The position numbers and the translations under genes are program-made. From Symsagittifera roscoffensis (taxonomy: Eukaryota; Xenacoelomorpha; Acoela; Convolutidae), in the NCBI RefSeq assembly GCF_963678635.1, contig NC_087069.1, forward strand, positions 41,007,883 through 41,067,882: a stretch of 60,000 nt of DNA. The letters run 5' to 3'. Positions 38,464 to 49,700 of this stretch are shown here, one piece after another; the first letter of the stretch is position 1; each line of letters opens with the position of its first letter. The notes below the pieces were generated by a model. It saw nothing but the letters and a program-made list of their open reading frames with translations, was not told the DNA's origin and ran no database searches.

Positions 38464-41400
38464 GTAAATGATTGTTTGCTCATTAGACTAAGTTGACATG
38501 CTCTCCGCTTGAAGGTCCATAGGTCTGGGTTCGAAGTCCCAGCCGGTCCTTGTTTTTTTTCGAAAGATATGTTTGAAAGTCGGCCGATTAGTATGCGAGT
38601 CATTTCTTGTAGTAGTTTGATTCTGATATTGTTTTGAAATGATTTTTTTTCTTCAACCAGTGTATGGATCGGTTTTAAGAGTAGTACGTTTCATTTTGCT
38701 GCACCGGATGTGAACAGAAATTTTACATGAAAAAATTCGCAGATGGGAAAAAGGAGCCTTTTTTTATCATACACCGGTTCCAAATATTTATGATCAGTAT
38801 GTTCTGACAACACCCGGAGTGTTTTCTCTTAGCATGAGGGTAGAAAAAGTTACGAACTAACTAACTGAAAATAAACCGATTAAATTAACCAGCCGGCACT
38901 CACAGCATATATTTTAAGTTGGTGTCTGCGGATTTCCGGTTTATGTAACATGTTAAAATTATGTACATTGTTACATAATTATCATATTACTACCTGCTGC
39001 ACCTCACGTGAAGCTGAAATGCCAAAAAACTCCAAAATTTAACAAAGCTGAAAAAACGAAGTTTTTTTGTGTACAGTGCTTTGTATCTTCAGGGCAACGA
39101 GGAAATCCGGGCAAATGCCACAGCTAAAGCGACAGTGGCCGCCTTTGCAGCCAGTGAGGGCCATGCCCACCCGAGAGTGGTGCAGCTGCCAGTGACAGAA
39201 GAGGGATTTGGATTCAACATCATGGGCGGCAAGGAGCAGAACTCTCCTATATACATCAGCAGGAAAGCCTTAGTTTTGAATTTGGATAGTGGAGAGAGAA
39301 GTACAAGACATTTATATATGAATGTACAACTCAGGATCTATTTTTTTCGCGGGGGGTGGGGGGTTGGATTTTCTAAGTTTTTTCGAAAATTATGTCGACT
39401 TTTTTAGGTCGTCAAAATTTATTTTCCAAACGTTCATGGAGCACTGTAAAGACCCTATTTTGACTAAATTTTTTTGAGCCGCAGGAAGGGGGAAGAACCC
39501 TTTGGTTGGTTAGGGGGTTGAACCCATAAGGGGGGGGGGGGGCGTACGCCCCACCTCTAAATCCGCAACTGGGTTATATATTACATTAAATGGCAAAGGC
39601 AAGTTATGTAGCTGGATAGTTTTTTGCTATACTTCTAACAGTATTTATAATTTATTTCAAGAGCCAAATTTTTTGGTAAAAGAAATGTACATGTTGAATT
39701 TTTGAATAACATTTCATTCGCAGAGTAACGTATTTACAAAAACTGCATATACAATTGAATGAAAATGAAGTGGCTATATTATGCATTATAGTTGTCAAAT
39801 TTGATGCATGCTCTTTACTCAAAAGTACAACCTATTGTAACATATCACAGTTAAATGTGATTTCTAGCAAAGGAGCAACCGTACAATTCCCCCCCCCCCC
39901 CAAATAGATTTAGGGGGAGAAAATATGGATCCCTAATATTGGTCCCTAGCAAAATATTGGTCCCTAGCAAATATTGGTCCCTAGCAAAAACCTTAGGATT
40001 TGAATAAGAAGTTGAAGTTGCAGGACCCCCTGATTATCTCAAATGCACCTGCTATGTAGAAACCCGTTTTTCGCCCGATGGAAAAAGAGGAAGATGGGAC
40101 GTTTCACTTACTTACTTCACTTAAATTCGCCGCTAACATTAAAGTATGCAAAACGGAATGAAAATGCTTGAATCTGCTTGGCTGAATTTGAATATGTCTG
40201 CAAACCTTTCTTTTCACGATTCAATTTATACGTAATCCGCCATTAAATAAATTTGAGGTAATAATTGAAAAGACCCCAAAAGTTTGCAATATGGTTGTTT
40301 TTTTTCCTAATCAGCCCCCGGTCCAGCTCCTCCCATGCAGCCATAGGTCTGTTTCCCTTGGGGGAAGATGCCATCAATTTTCCGCAGCCGGTTCCACCTT
40401 GAGGACGCGAATGACGCTGGGACCCCTCTCGTGACCGAAGAGGGATTCGAACCCGCAACCTTTGATGATTTGAGGTAATAGCCGCGGGTGCTCGAAATGT
40501 TTGTAATTTTCTTCAAAATTTGCAGGATAATCCCGAATGGAGTGGCTGCCAGAGTTGGTGGATTGAGAAGAGGCGATCAGTTGCTAAGTGTTAATGGAGT
40601 TTCAGTGGAAGGAGAAAGTCACACAGCGGCTGTCCAATTGCTGAAAGACGCTTCAGGTGTGTGTAGTGTAAAATTAAAATTGTTGAACGGTGTAATTTTG
40701 TATCGAGCACGAAGTGGGTAAGGAACCTTGAACAAGGATGTTTTCTTTTCACGCAACTTGCTTTTCAAATGATTGTCAATTGATGAATAATATTAAAGCC
40801 GGTCAACTGGTTTGCAAGATCTTTAAAAGTTTCCCAAAATATCGTGAAGAACTGTTAAAAAATTTTAAGCGTCGATGAACGTAATCAAGACACTTATAGA
40901 AGAGCCTTAGCGTAATGTATTTTTTGATCGTTTCGAAAAATGATAGAAAAAGTCAATCTTTTTTTTTGGTTGACTTGGCTGTTTTTCACTTTAAAGGTTA
41001 TTAGCCTTTTTTCGTTTCAGTCGCATCATTTTTTGTCATTTGAGGAGCTAAAAAAAGTTTCTTATGTTTGTTATTTTCTTGGGGGTGGGGGTGGGATATT
41101 GAGTGAAATCTTATGAAAATCATTTTTTAGGTCGGGATTATTTTTTTAAGGAAAAATCTTGATTTCTTGCTAAGTTCAGTTCATTTCCTTTGTTAAAAGG
41201 AAAGCAAACTCCACTAGCGAACAGCAAATGTAAAAGTCACGAAAAAAAGCTAAACAAAAATTATACTTAATCTCAAATTGGGTCATTTTTTTTAATCTAA
41301 AAAGGGTCAATCATAAATTGTTCGAAACCTTTTCTCTGTTTTTGACTGGCTTTGTTTCTTTTTTATGCTAATTGCAATGTTAAGAGTAATAAACGTAGTG

Positions 41401-42331
41401 GGTAGTCTTATATAGGTCTTGCTGATTTTTTTTTATTCAGGAAAATGTCTTCAAATTTGTTCACGCTGTTTTGATTTTTCGCGGTCTGACTTGTGATTTC
41501 TTTTTAAGTTAAGTGCATTTTCATTGTTAGGAGGAAGGCAAACTCCACTATCGACCAGCAATGGGGTAAAGGTCACGAAAAACGTGATCGACTTCTAAGT
41601 TAGAAAATGGAAATTAATTATCAGATTTCCCAGCGAAATAAATGTTTTACCTATTGATCCAGTTTTCGCAAATTGGGTTTATTTTAACATAAAGGTGTCC
41701 ATCATAAACTGTTCTACAAATTTAAAGAGCTTCAAGGCCATCTATTTTTTTCTTCGAAATTCAAAAGTTGAAGATTTTTGAAAAAACAAGTCAGTTCTTT
41801 ATTTCAGTTTCCCTGCGTTCATTACTCTTTTCCAACTTTCAGTTGGCTATGTTTTCTGTGATATGTCGTTTTGGTAAGTAAGAAAGCCGCATAAAATCAT
41901 AAACCAAAAGAAGCAATAGTTATTAACAATTGGGTGGGCTAGTGTAACGTGCCAATTTCAACAATTCGAACCAAGCTGTTCACAGAGGAAATCCGCCTAC
42001 ACCGTTCGTTTTCTACAGCAAGTGTCTTGTTCATAATTTCATTTAACATTTAAAACTTTAGTTTGAACGTCAACGAAATGTCAGTAATGAAAAAAAAATT
42101 CAGTCTGTGGTAACCAGGTGTTTTGCTATCAAATTTTTGTGCTGCATTTTCAAATTTTTTCGTGTTTCAGGAGTTGTAAAGTTGATAGTGCGATACACTC
42201 CTCGAGTGCTGGAAGACATGGAGGCTAGATTTGAGAAACAGAGACAGAGGGCGGCACATCAGCAGACACTTCAACAGCAGCAGCAGGGATCGCTCGGAAG
42301 AAACTCCATGCCCAGGAATAAGGGACGATAG
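38278..42331 (+). CDS. LIN7: LIN7 (L27-PDZ scaffold protein), complete gene, four coding exons
   Basis: Exons 38278-38463, 39093-39262, 40526-40656 and 42171-42331 join to 215 codons. The protein has an L27 domain (residues about 8-60: [29 protein letters not shown]), the conserved linker [20 protein letters not shown], a PDZ domain (about 89-170) with binding loop EGFGFNI and [20 protein letters not shown], and a C-terminal helix ([19 protein letters not shown]). LIN7 forms the LIN2-LIN7-LIN10 polarity complex at cell junctions and synapses. The length matches the usual 195-235 residues. The start follows an acceptor (tttttcag, 38267), so a 5' untranslated exon likely lies upstream. The retroelement at 19269-38123 ends only ~150 bp before the coding start and may sit in or near the promoter or first intron. 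Confidence 0.95.
38488..38560 (+). repeat. tRNA-like (possible SINE) fragment in LIN7 intron 1
   Basis: Contains a T-arm-like hairpin CTGGG-TTCGAAGT-CCCAG followed by a T8 run (Pol III terminator type). The A box is weak and the acceptor stem is not found. Rest of this intron: no other feature seen. Confidence 0.3.
39093..39262 (+). CDS. LIN7: LIN7 coding exon 2 (linker and PDZ start), non-canonical donor
   Basis: Acceptor tatcttcag before GGCAACGAG. It ends in ...IYIS plus AG of the Arg codon. The following bases are gaaagcc, so the donor is GA, not GT. Confidence 0.92.
39331..39571. mobile_element. Degenerate MITE-like element in LIN7 intron 2
   Basis: Starts tcaggatctattttt and ends ctctaaatccgcaactg, imperfect inverted ends, with G-runs inside (12 or more G at 39530). 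A related start (caggtacggatctagga) occurs at 43892. Confidence 0.35.
39935..39988. repeat. Short tandem repeat in LIN7 intron 2
   Basis: Three copies of an 18-bp unit aatattggtccctagcaa. A C11 run lies just upstream near 39890. Confidence 0.8.
40298..40495 (-). repeat. tRNA-derived SINE in LIN7 intron 2
   Basis: On the - strand a perfect B box (GGGTTCGAATCCC, near 40445-40460) is followed by a GC-rich body and ends in an A8 tail (T8 at 40298-40305 on +). The A box is not clear. The GC-rich composition differs from the surrounding intron. Confidence 0.5.
40526..40656 (+). CDS. LIN7: LIN7 coding exon 3 (PDZ core)
   Basis: Acceptor tttgcag at 40525. Reads (R)[16 protein letters not shown] to LLKDAS plus G. 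Donor gtgtgtgt at 40657. Phase fits both neighbours. Confidence 0.94.
40871..41360 (+). repeat. Dispersed repeat family A, diverged copy in LIN7 intron 3
   Basis: Head gcgtcgatgaacgtaatcaa, 'aaaaggaaagcaaactccact', 'gtcacgaaaaaaagc', 'ctcaaattgggtca', tail tgactggctttgttt. Confidence 0.5.
41386..41855 (+). repeat. Dispersed repeat family A, near full copy in LIN7 intron 3
   Basis: All landmarks present in order: gagtaataaacgtagtggg, tcttatataggtcttgctg, ggaaggcaaactccactat, gtcacgaaaaacgtgatcga (hairpin), ttgatccagttttcgcaaa, tail ttcagttggctatgttt. Directly abuts the copy before it. Confidence 0.65.
42171..42331 (+). CDS. LIN7: LIN7 coding exon 4 (PDZ end and C-terminus)
   Basis: Acceptor gtgtttcag at 42170. 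Reads [16 protein letters not shown], then a Gln-rich tail ([14 protein letters not shown]), and stops at TAG 42329-42331. Confidence 0.94.
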
Positions 42332-43565
42332 AAAAATAACGTTTTTTTTTTTAAAAAAAGGAAATTCTGAAGAAATATAGCGTGAAACTCGTCGGATCTT
42401 ATGAAGGTGAAAAATCGAACAGGAGAAACAAACCGTGGATCTTCACCTTCACCTATTCCTTTTTTTCGATTCTTTTTTGATAGTTAAACGAAAATGCAGT
42501 GATTAATCTTGGATACTTTGAATCATGTAAAATAATCGGGAGGGGGCGATAAAGTGTTTGTTGTCCTTGACTTTCTTCAATTTCATTTATGCGCATGTGT
42601 TCTGCGTTTTTCTTTTTAGAAAATGATGATTTATTGGTTGAGAATCAAAATAATTACAAATGTTCGGCGTTATAGAATTTAGAGTTACGTTACATATGTT
42701 AATTTATGCGCGACATACCAAGCGATCCAAAAAACTTAACATACATGACTATCCAAGAAAACTAAATTTGCGAAACAGTTTAGGAAAATTGGGGTCAAAA
42801 AAATCTGAAGGAATATTTGGACCTCGAAATGACGTTGGTCAGTATGAACACAAAAAGCATAAATTAGCATTTTTGTTCAAAATTTTTATCGCCTAATGCA
42901 TCAAATTCAAAATTTTAATTTTTCTTTATTGTGTAAATCTGATTTTAAGTTTGTACTCGTCTTCGATTTATATATACGTATGCATCTACCTCTTGGTGTT
43001 TTTCAATTTTGATCGGGAAATATTATTGCCAAGTTGAAAACAACTGCAATTGATTCTGTTGATGAAAGGATGTTCAACGTACTCTTTTATTTTATATAAC
43101 TGCTTATTATAAAAAAGGTTGAACGATTGCTTTAGTCGTTAAGATCCGAATTTTCAGCAGAAAAATCCATGTTTATTCGCTAAGTTTTATTTCATTTTTT
43201 GCAAAATATATTCAAAATATTAATTGCATTTTGTACAATTAAATTTTATTTTCGTCATTTTGGAAAGTCTTTCTCTAAAAGCTGGAAAAAAATATATTTG
43301 AAGTTATGATGTAATTTTTCCTATTTGGTTTCAGATTTAATTTTGACAGCTTTTATTTCAATCTACTGCAGGAAGAATTGTGACCTGGATTTTGGCCGAA
43401 GATTTGAAGCTGTCAAAGATTTGATGATTTGAACACTCAGTTCAAACTCGTCTAATTCGGCCTTTTGTCCACTGAGCAGTATATCAATTGAGTCTCATTA
43501 GATATTGCAGAGTTACTGTGCGTTAGTCTGCGCAGTTTCCACCGCTAGTTTAGCCGATAGAGACA
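42332..43565. other. LIN7 3' UTR and spacer to G-beta, no gene seen
   Basis: AT-rich. The open stretch at 42660-42896 is not supported. The first part must hold the LIN7 3' UTR. No clear AATAAA was noticed close to the stop. The bases just before 43566 should hold the G-beta promoter and 5' UTR. Confidence 0.5.
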
Positions 43566-43736
43566 ATGGCCGACGCAGCTCCAATGGAGAATCATCATCC
43601 GCCTGGAACTCCAATTGTGACCCCGGCAACACCCGCAGGGCCTGAAGCCACGCATGAAAACGAGAATAACAATGCAGCTGTTGACCCTGAAAATGAACAA
43701 GTTCAAGAATTAGAATCAGAGTTGTCAAAGTTGAAA
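43566..43736 (+). CDS. GNB: G-beta coding exon 1
   Basis: 57 codons: a Pro/Asn-rich leader followed by the start of the coiled coil. Donor gtgagtttg at 43737. First in-frame ATG after an upstream non-coding stretch. A second Met (residue 7) could also start. Confidence 0.85.
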
Positions 43737-46700
43737 GTGAGTTTGACTGAAGGATTTCCTTTATTAATTTGGAATCGGGAACTAGATTTTTTTCCGTAAA
43801 CAACTTTTCGTACAAATCTTACTTGCTTTTCTAACTTGCTATATTATTGAATCATGATAAATTCTAGGTTCGTTCTCACTTGACTAGAGGCAGGTACGGA
43901 TCTAGGATTTTCTCGAGGGGGAAGGGTTTGGCGGAAATTTTATCGAACTTTTTTTAGGTTGAACAACTTTCCAAGTACTCCCAGAACACTAAAGATTGTC
44001 ACCAAAAATTTTGCGTGGCTGTCAAATTTGAAAAAAAAAAACAGGTAAAAAAGCCACTTTGGAAAGTTTCAATAAAGAAAATTGCATTTTTGGCTTGCGC
44101 CCTTCTTCAAAATTAGTATATCAACAAGATGTTTTGGTGGGAACGTCAGTCAGCTCCACCCCTGCTCGAGGTTCTGTGAGTAAAACAAGTGACATTAAGG
44201 TGAGCGAGTTACAAAAAGAAATTGATGGTCTTAAAATGATTTCGGGTGCTCAACAATTGCGTATTCAAGAATTGGAAAAAAATCAACGGGACATGCAGGA
44301 ACGACTGCGTGCTCAGGAAAGATATTCAAGAAAAGATAGTATTATAATATTGAATCCTCCGTACGATGCGCGCAATGTGAGAGACGTAACAATGGAAACA
44401 CTAAAATTTTTGGGTATAACAATTAAGTATGAAGGTGTGAAAGCTTGCCATGTCCTGCCTGGTGATACAGGTATTTTCCTTCCCAGCGTGATATGCAAAT
44501 TCATTTACTTCGAGGACAAAACGCAGGTCTGGAAAAATAGAAGGGCTCTAAGAAAAAAGGTCAACCCAATAAACCAAAAGTTTATTATTTTAAATGAAAC
44601 ATTGCCTAAAGCTGATGCAGAAATCAAAGCAACTGCTGTACGAATGGGGTTGGAGACGGTGACCAATAATTGCATTGTATCAGTTGCAGTTACTGGTGAA
44701 AATGGATCGAAAAAGTATATGAAAGTCAATAGTTTGGATGATCTTAATAAATTGGAACCAAATGCGATCAAAAGAAAATTTGTTGGGGTTAACAAAAGCA
44801 GCAGAGATGCAAGCGATAGAGTCACACCGGAGGGCAAAAAACCATATATGAGCAACAAACAGACTCATAAACTCTAATCAGTTACACGATTTGAAACTTT
44901 TTGTTGAGTATTTCATACTTTGTGTTATGATAAAAAGAACGATAAAATGAGTTGATACTAAAACGCCGTGCAACTCTGAACTAACTTAACTTGTTAACTA
45001 GCTTATATTAATTATACTATTGCTTTTATTTTTTTTTCCTTTGAACTAAAGAAGTGACTTTTCGGATTTTTTTCCCCACTTTTTACAATTTGGATTGAAA
45101 ATTCAATTAAGTCAAATAATGTCACAAACAAATTAACCCAAACTTTTTGTTTGTTTCATATTGTTTGTCATAATCAATTTCTGATTAAAATCAGACTGTC
45201 AGTTCCATTCGCCCTGCTTGTGATAACGCGAGCGCTCCAGGTTGGTTGTGATAACGCGACCTCTAAGCCTGGAAAGGGGCTTATGGACTGGTTACGCGAG
45301 TGAACTTTGGTGTGCTCTGTGATAACGCGGAGTTGACACTAAATGAAAATTTTTATTTTTTATCTGGAAATTAAAATTTACCTAAATTTCAATCTTATTA
45401 TGATAATTAATTTTTTTGTAATACTTGGATGTAAATGAGGAAACTTCAGGTCTCTACAGTAAAGAAGTTAAATTGAAAATGGCAAAACAAAAATTTTTTT
45501 GTTTCTAAAACAGCAAATTTGAGGTTATTGCTTACATACAAGAACAACGTATGAAACATAGGGAGGTAGAAGGGAAAAATTTTCAGGCCAACAGAGGGAG
45601 TTCGCGATTTTTTCACCATCAATTGTTTTTTTTCCTATCTCAGATCAACAAAGACACAAAAGGCAGTATATCATGAATACCACTGAGCAGATTCTTTTGC
45701 AAAATGTAGAAACATAGACGAGTTTCAAGTTAGCCTAACTCAACTAAATTATTTGCCTAGCGTTATATGTTGCACCGAAACCTGGCTTTCACCAAACCAG
45801 AATTTCAATGTTTTCAAAATAAAAGAATATCAACCTCTCATTGAAAGTTCTCGTAAGCGTAGAGGAGGAGGCGTATGCCTATATATAAAATGTGGAATAA
45901 ATTATGAAATAATAAAAAGAACAAGTTGTAACAACATTCAATTATTAAGCGTCAAAATTACAAATGAAAAACTAAAAAATACAATTATTACGTGTGTTTA
46001 TATTCCTCCTAGCGCGGTAAAAACTCAGACACTCCTTATACTGCAAAAGGTTTTGGATGATATTATAGTGGCACCATCTACACATCAGTTACTTTGTGGT
46101 GACTTCAACATTAATGTTTTAAGAAAGAGTAAACGACTCTCTGAACTTATAAGTATATTAAATGGAAACGATCTTTTCCTACAAAATGGAAATCAAGCAA
46201 CCAGAGAAACTAAGACCAGCAAGACGTGTATAGATCTGTTTTTTTTCCAATGTAAAAAATAACAGTAACCATCTTTAAAACATCGGTAACTGATCATTAT
46301 GGAGTAATTTTAAACACTACATCACAAACATGCAAAAAGGAACCTTTTATTACCAAAACCCGACCATGGTACAAACTTGAATCGGAATCTTTTCTGAAAG
46401 AACTAAATGAGTCTTTATATGAAAATTTATTAGAGGTTGAAACAAAAGTTAGCCAATTTAATTGCGATGAGCTTTTTTATTGTTGAATGAAAAGCTCAGA
46501 AATAACATTGAATCTTTTTTACCAGAAAAAACATCAAATAGAAAATCTTCGAAGCACTGGGTTGATAATGAATTGAAAAATGCAGCATCGAAAAAACACC
46601 GGTTTAGGAAACTTTTTTAAAAACTGGAACCACTGAAGCCAGAAGTAAATTTGAATCTCAAAGCAAATTAGTTCGCAAACTGCTGAGTCAGAAAAAAAAG

Positions 46701-49700
46701 CATTTTATCAAAACAAATTACGATTGGAATCCAACAACAACAGTAGAGAATTTTTCCGTCTGTATAATGACCTAACATGTGCTACCAAGAACAACGATCA
46801 GGAAGAAAAAACCATAAATGTTGATGAATTTAACGACTTCTTTGCAAATATTGGGAAAAAATTGGCGAGGAATTTTAAAACTTTCAAAGAATTAAGAGTC
46901 AGAAAGCAAATAAACTCAATGTTTTTAGCTGATATAACCCCAAGTGAAATTTCAAATATATTCGAATCGCTAAAAACCAAGTTTAGTTTGGATACATATG
47001 GACTTAATCACTATTACTTGAAAAAAATTTGTCCAGTTCTGCTTCCAGTTCTGACAAAACTTTTCCAAAAATGTTTGGATAGACAAGTCTTTCCAGACAG
47101 TTTCAAAATTGCCAAAGTTAAACCTCTCTTTAAAGAAGGCAATGATCTAGACCCATCAAATTACAGGCCAATTTCTCTTTAACCAGTTGTAGGTAAAATT
47201 TTTGAGCGGGTCATTTATAACAGAATGAACCAATATCTCACTAAGTATCAAATACTACAAAATTGCCAGTTTGGGTTCAGATCAAAAAGGAGTACAATTG
47301 ATGCTTTGATAACCCTAATAGAAGTGCGTCAAGATTGGGACTCTAATAACACGAAGACACAGTGCACATTCATTGACCTTAAGAAAGCCTTTGATACAGT
47401 TGACCACACTCTTTTACTTGAGAAATGTGACGCATATGGTTTTCGGGGACCTGTTTTTGATCTTCTAAAATCTTATTTAAAAAACCGACAACAACACGTT
47501 GCCACTAAAACCAAACGCTCTCAAAATAAAAATGTGAATTATGGAGTACCACAGGGATCCATACTAGGCCCGCTTCTTTTCATCATTTATATAAATTATA
47601 TTGAGCTAAATGAAAATAGTGAAAGTAATCTGATTCTATATGCAGACGACACTGTCATTAAAACAACAGCTAAAAACAGTGACTTAACCGGTAAACATCA
47701 AGAAGCGTTGGACAAAACAGCAAGTTGGCTAGAAAAAAACAGCTAAATTTAAATGAAGATAAAACAAAAACAATGATACTATCTAAGCAGAGGAGTGATA
47801 AATCAGATGTCAAAATGAATGGAATAGTTATTGAAGAAAAACAATCGTTCCGATACTTAGGTGTTCAAATTGACTCTAAACGTTCCTTTATTGATCATAT
47901 TACAAAAATTGAAAACAAATTGTCAATGTTTTGTGGGATGTATTACAGGTTGAGGAAAGTTTTAGGTAAAGATCAACTATTGAAAGCATATAACGCTTAT
48001 GTGAAACCCATTTTACAATACGGGGTTTTGGCTTACGCGTCAACAGACCAAACGAAGTTAGAAACAATTGAACTTGAAATTAAACGGCTTCTAAAAATTA
48101 TTTTTTTTAAGAGAAGAAACGAAAGCATCGAAGAACTGAGACAAAAACGCAAAATATACTTCGTAAAGGAATTACATATCTATGAATTATTAAAGTTACT
48201 ATGTAAGGTTTTGAGAAAAGAGTGCATATCGACCATTGTACAGGAAGCTGTAACTGAGAAAAATTTGAATACAATTTTGAATAAGAGAGTTTTAGCTAGG
48301 CAGATACCTGTGCAATCAAAAGGTAATCAAAAAACTTCTGTAAACGTTAGAATTAGAAAACTTTTCAACTTTGTTCTAAAATACTACCCAGATTTTGTAA
48401 CTAAGATTCAGAGCTGCACACAATATCAATTACAAATCTTCAACCATTTTTTCCCTCTTCAAATCATTAAATTTTACTTCGGTTCCTTGATTAACTGTCG
48501 ATATTTAAAAATAACAGAAGTCATAGCAGAATCAGAGGCGCCTGAAAACGGGCTGCATAGTTCCACGGCGTTCTCGCAATGAGATTTCGTTTAGTTGTAA
48601 ATGTAGTAACTTTTACAGTGAATGGAATCTAATTTGCAAACAATTTATTATTATTATTATATTATTATATATTGGCGACTTAAGGAAAAAACTTAATGGT
48701 TGGTGGGTCCAAAATGGATTTCCTGAAATAATACAAAAAGGGAGGACCCTGTGGTTGTTGACGTAGTGGAATCCCTAAGAAAAAAGCGTTACATCCCCCC
48801 CTCCCCACCAAAAAAAATCCGCCCTGGCTTAGAGGTAATGTGGTCTCCTTGGCACCCTAAAATCTGGGGTTCTAGGCATCATGGGTTTGAAATTGGATTT
48901 TTTCGGTAAGATTCGAATCGTCGGACCTTCGTTTGTCCACTCAAGTTTTGTCGGCTTAATTGTCACATCAGGAACATTTCTTGCTGTAAACAATTTTCTT
49001 TTTAGTTGCAAGTGTTGTTCATTGTAGTTTCAGGCTACTTGAAACGAAATGAATGAAAAATCATTTTAAAAAATCAATTTTTTCTCGCTTACATTTTTAA
49101 AGCAGGAATATTGTTTGTCTGCCTATTTTTTTTAACTGAAACCCGTTAATGAGTGCCCTCATGATTGTGTATAACGTACAAATAGCAAGCGGACTACGCG
49201 CAAATTTAAAAAAAGTTTTACTTTTTGCTAGAAAGTAAAAAAGTAAATAAAATATTCATTTTTATTTTAGATAATATAAATAATTCTCTGGCATCGTGTC
49301 TATGTCGACAAAAGGCGTTCAGAAAATAATGATTCCTAGTTATAATCCACCTAAATGTAGGGTTTACCTTTTCAATGAGGTCGAAATCAGCTCCATGCTC
49401 TGAAGTCGGCAACATAATTGAACTTAGTTGTAACTTATTTTATTTTTTGTGTCTAGGACAAATTACAGAGTGAGCGTGAGGCTGTGTGTGATGGGATGCT
49501 GAATGACACTGCCACCTCCCTCGATAACCTCACTCGCGTCAGGCTCAAAAGTAAGTCATTCTACATGCCCTCCCCCAACAGAACTGATGAATAGTTCAAA
49601 AGTTCAAAACACTTAACTTATTTGAAGAAACCCATTTTTAAAAGAATCCATTTTTAAAAGCATGCTTTGAAGTCATCTGAATAAAATCGCGCAAGCAGTC

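Larger units (their letters stand above)
44041..48680 (+). mobile_element. Decayed LINE in G-beta intron 1 (ORF1 intact, ORF2 broken)
   Basis: ORF1 at 44059-44877, spacer with an iterated motif, ORF2 from about 45700 to 48582, and a TTA/TA-rich 3' tail (48648-48675). It sits on the same strand as the host gene. Clade shared with the LINE at 7754-14890. The type looks close to tunicate Odin or CR1-like LINEs, which is an impression from motif wording, not a search result. Confidence 0.88.

Noticed and set aside
42660-42896. 78-aa frame after LIN7
   Set aside because: No homology recognised, no splice context, AT-rich composition as in the surrounding spacer.
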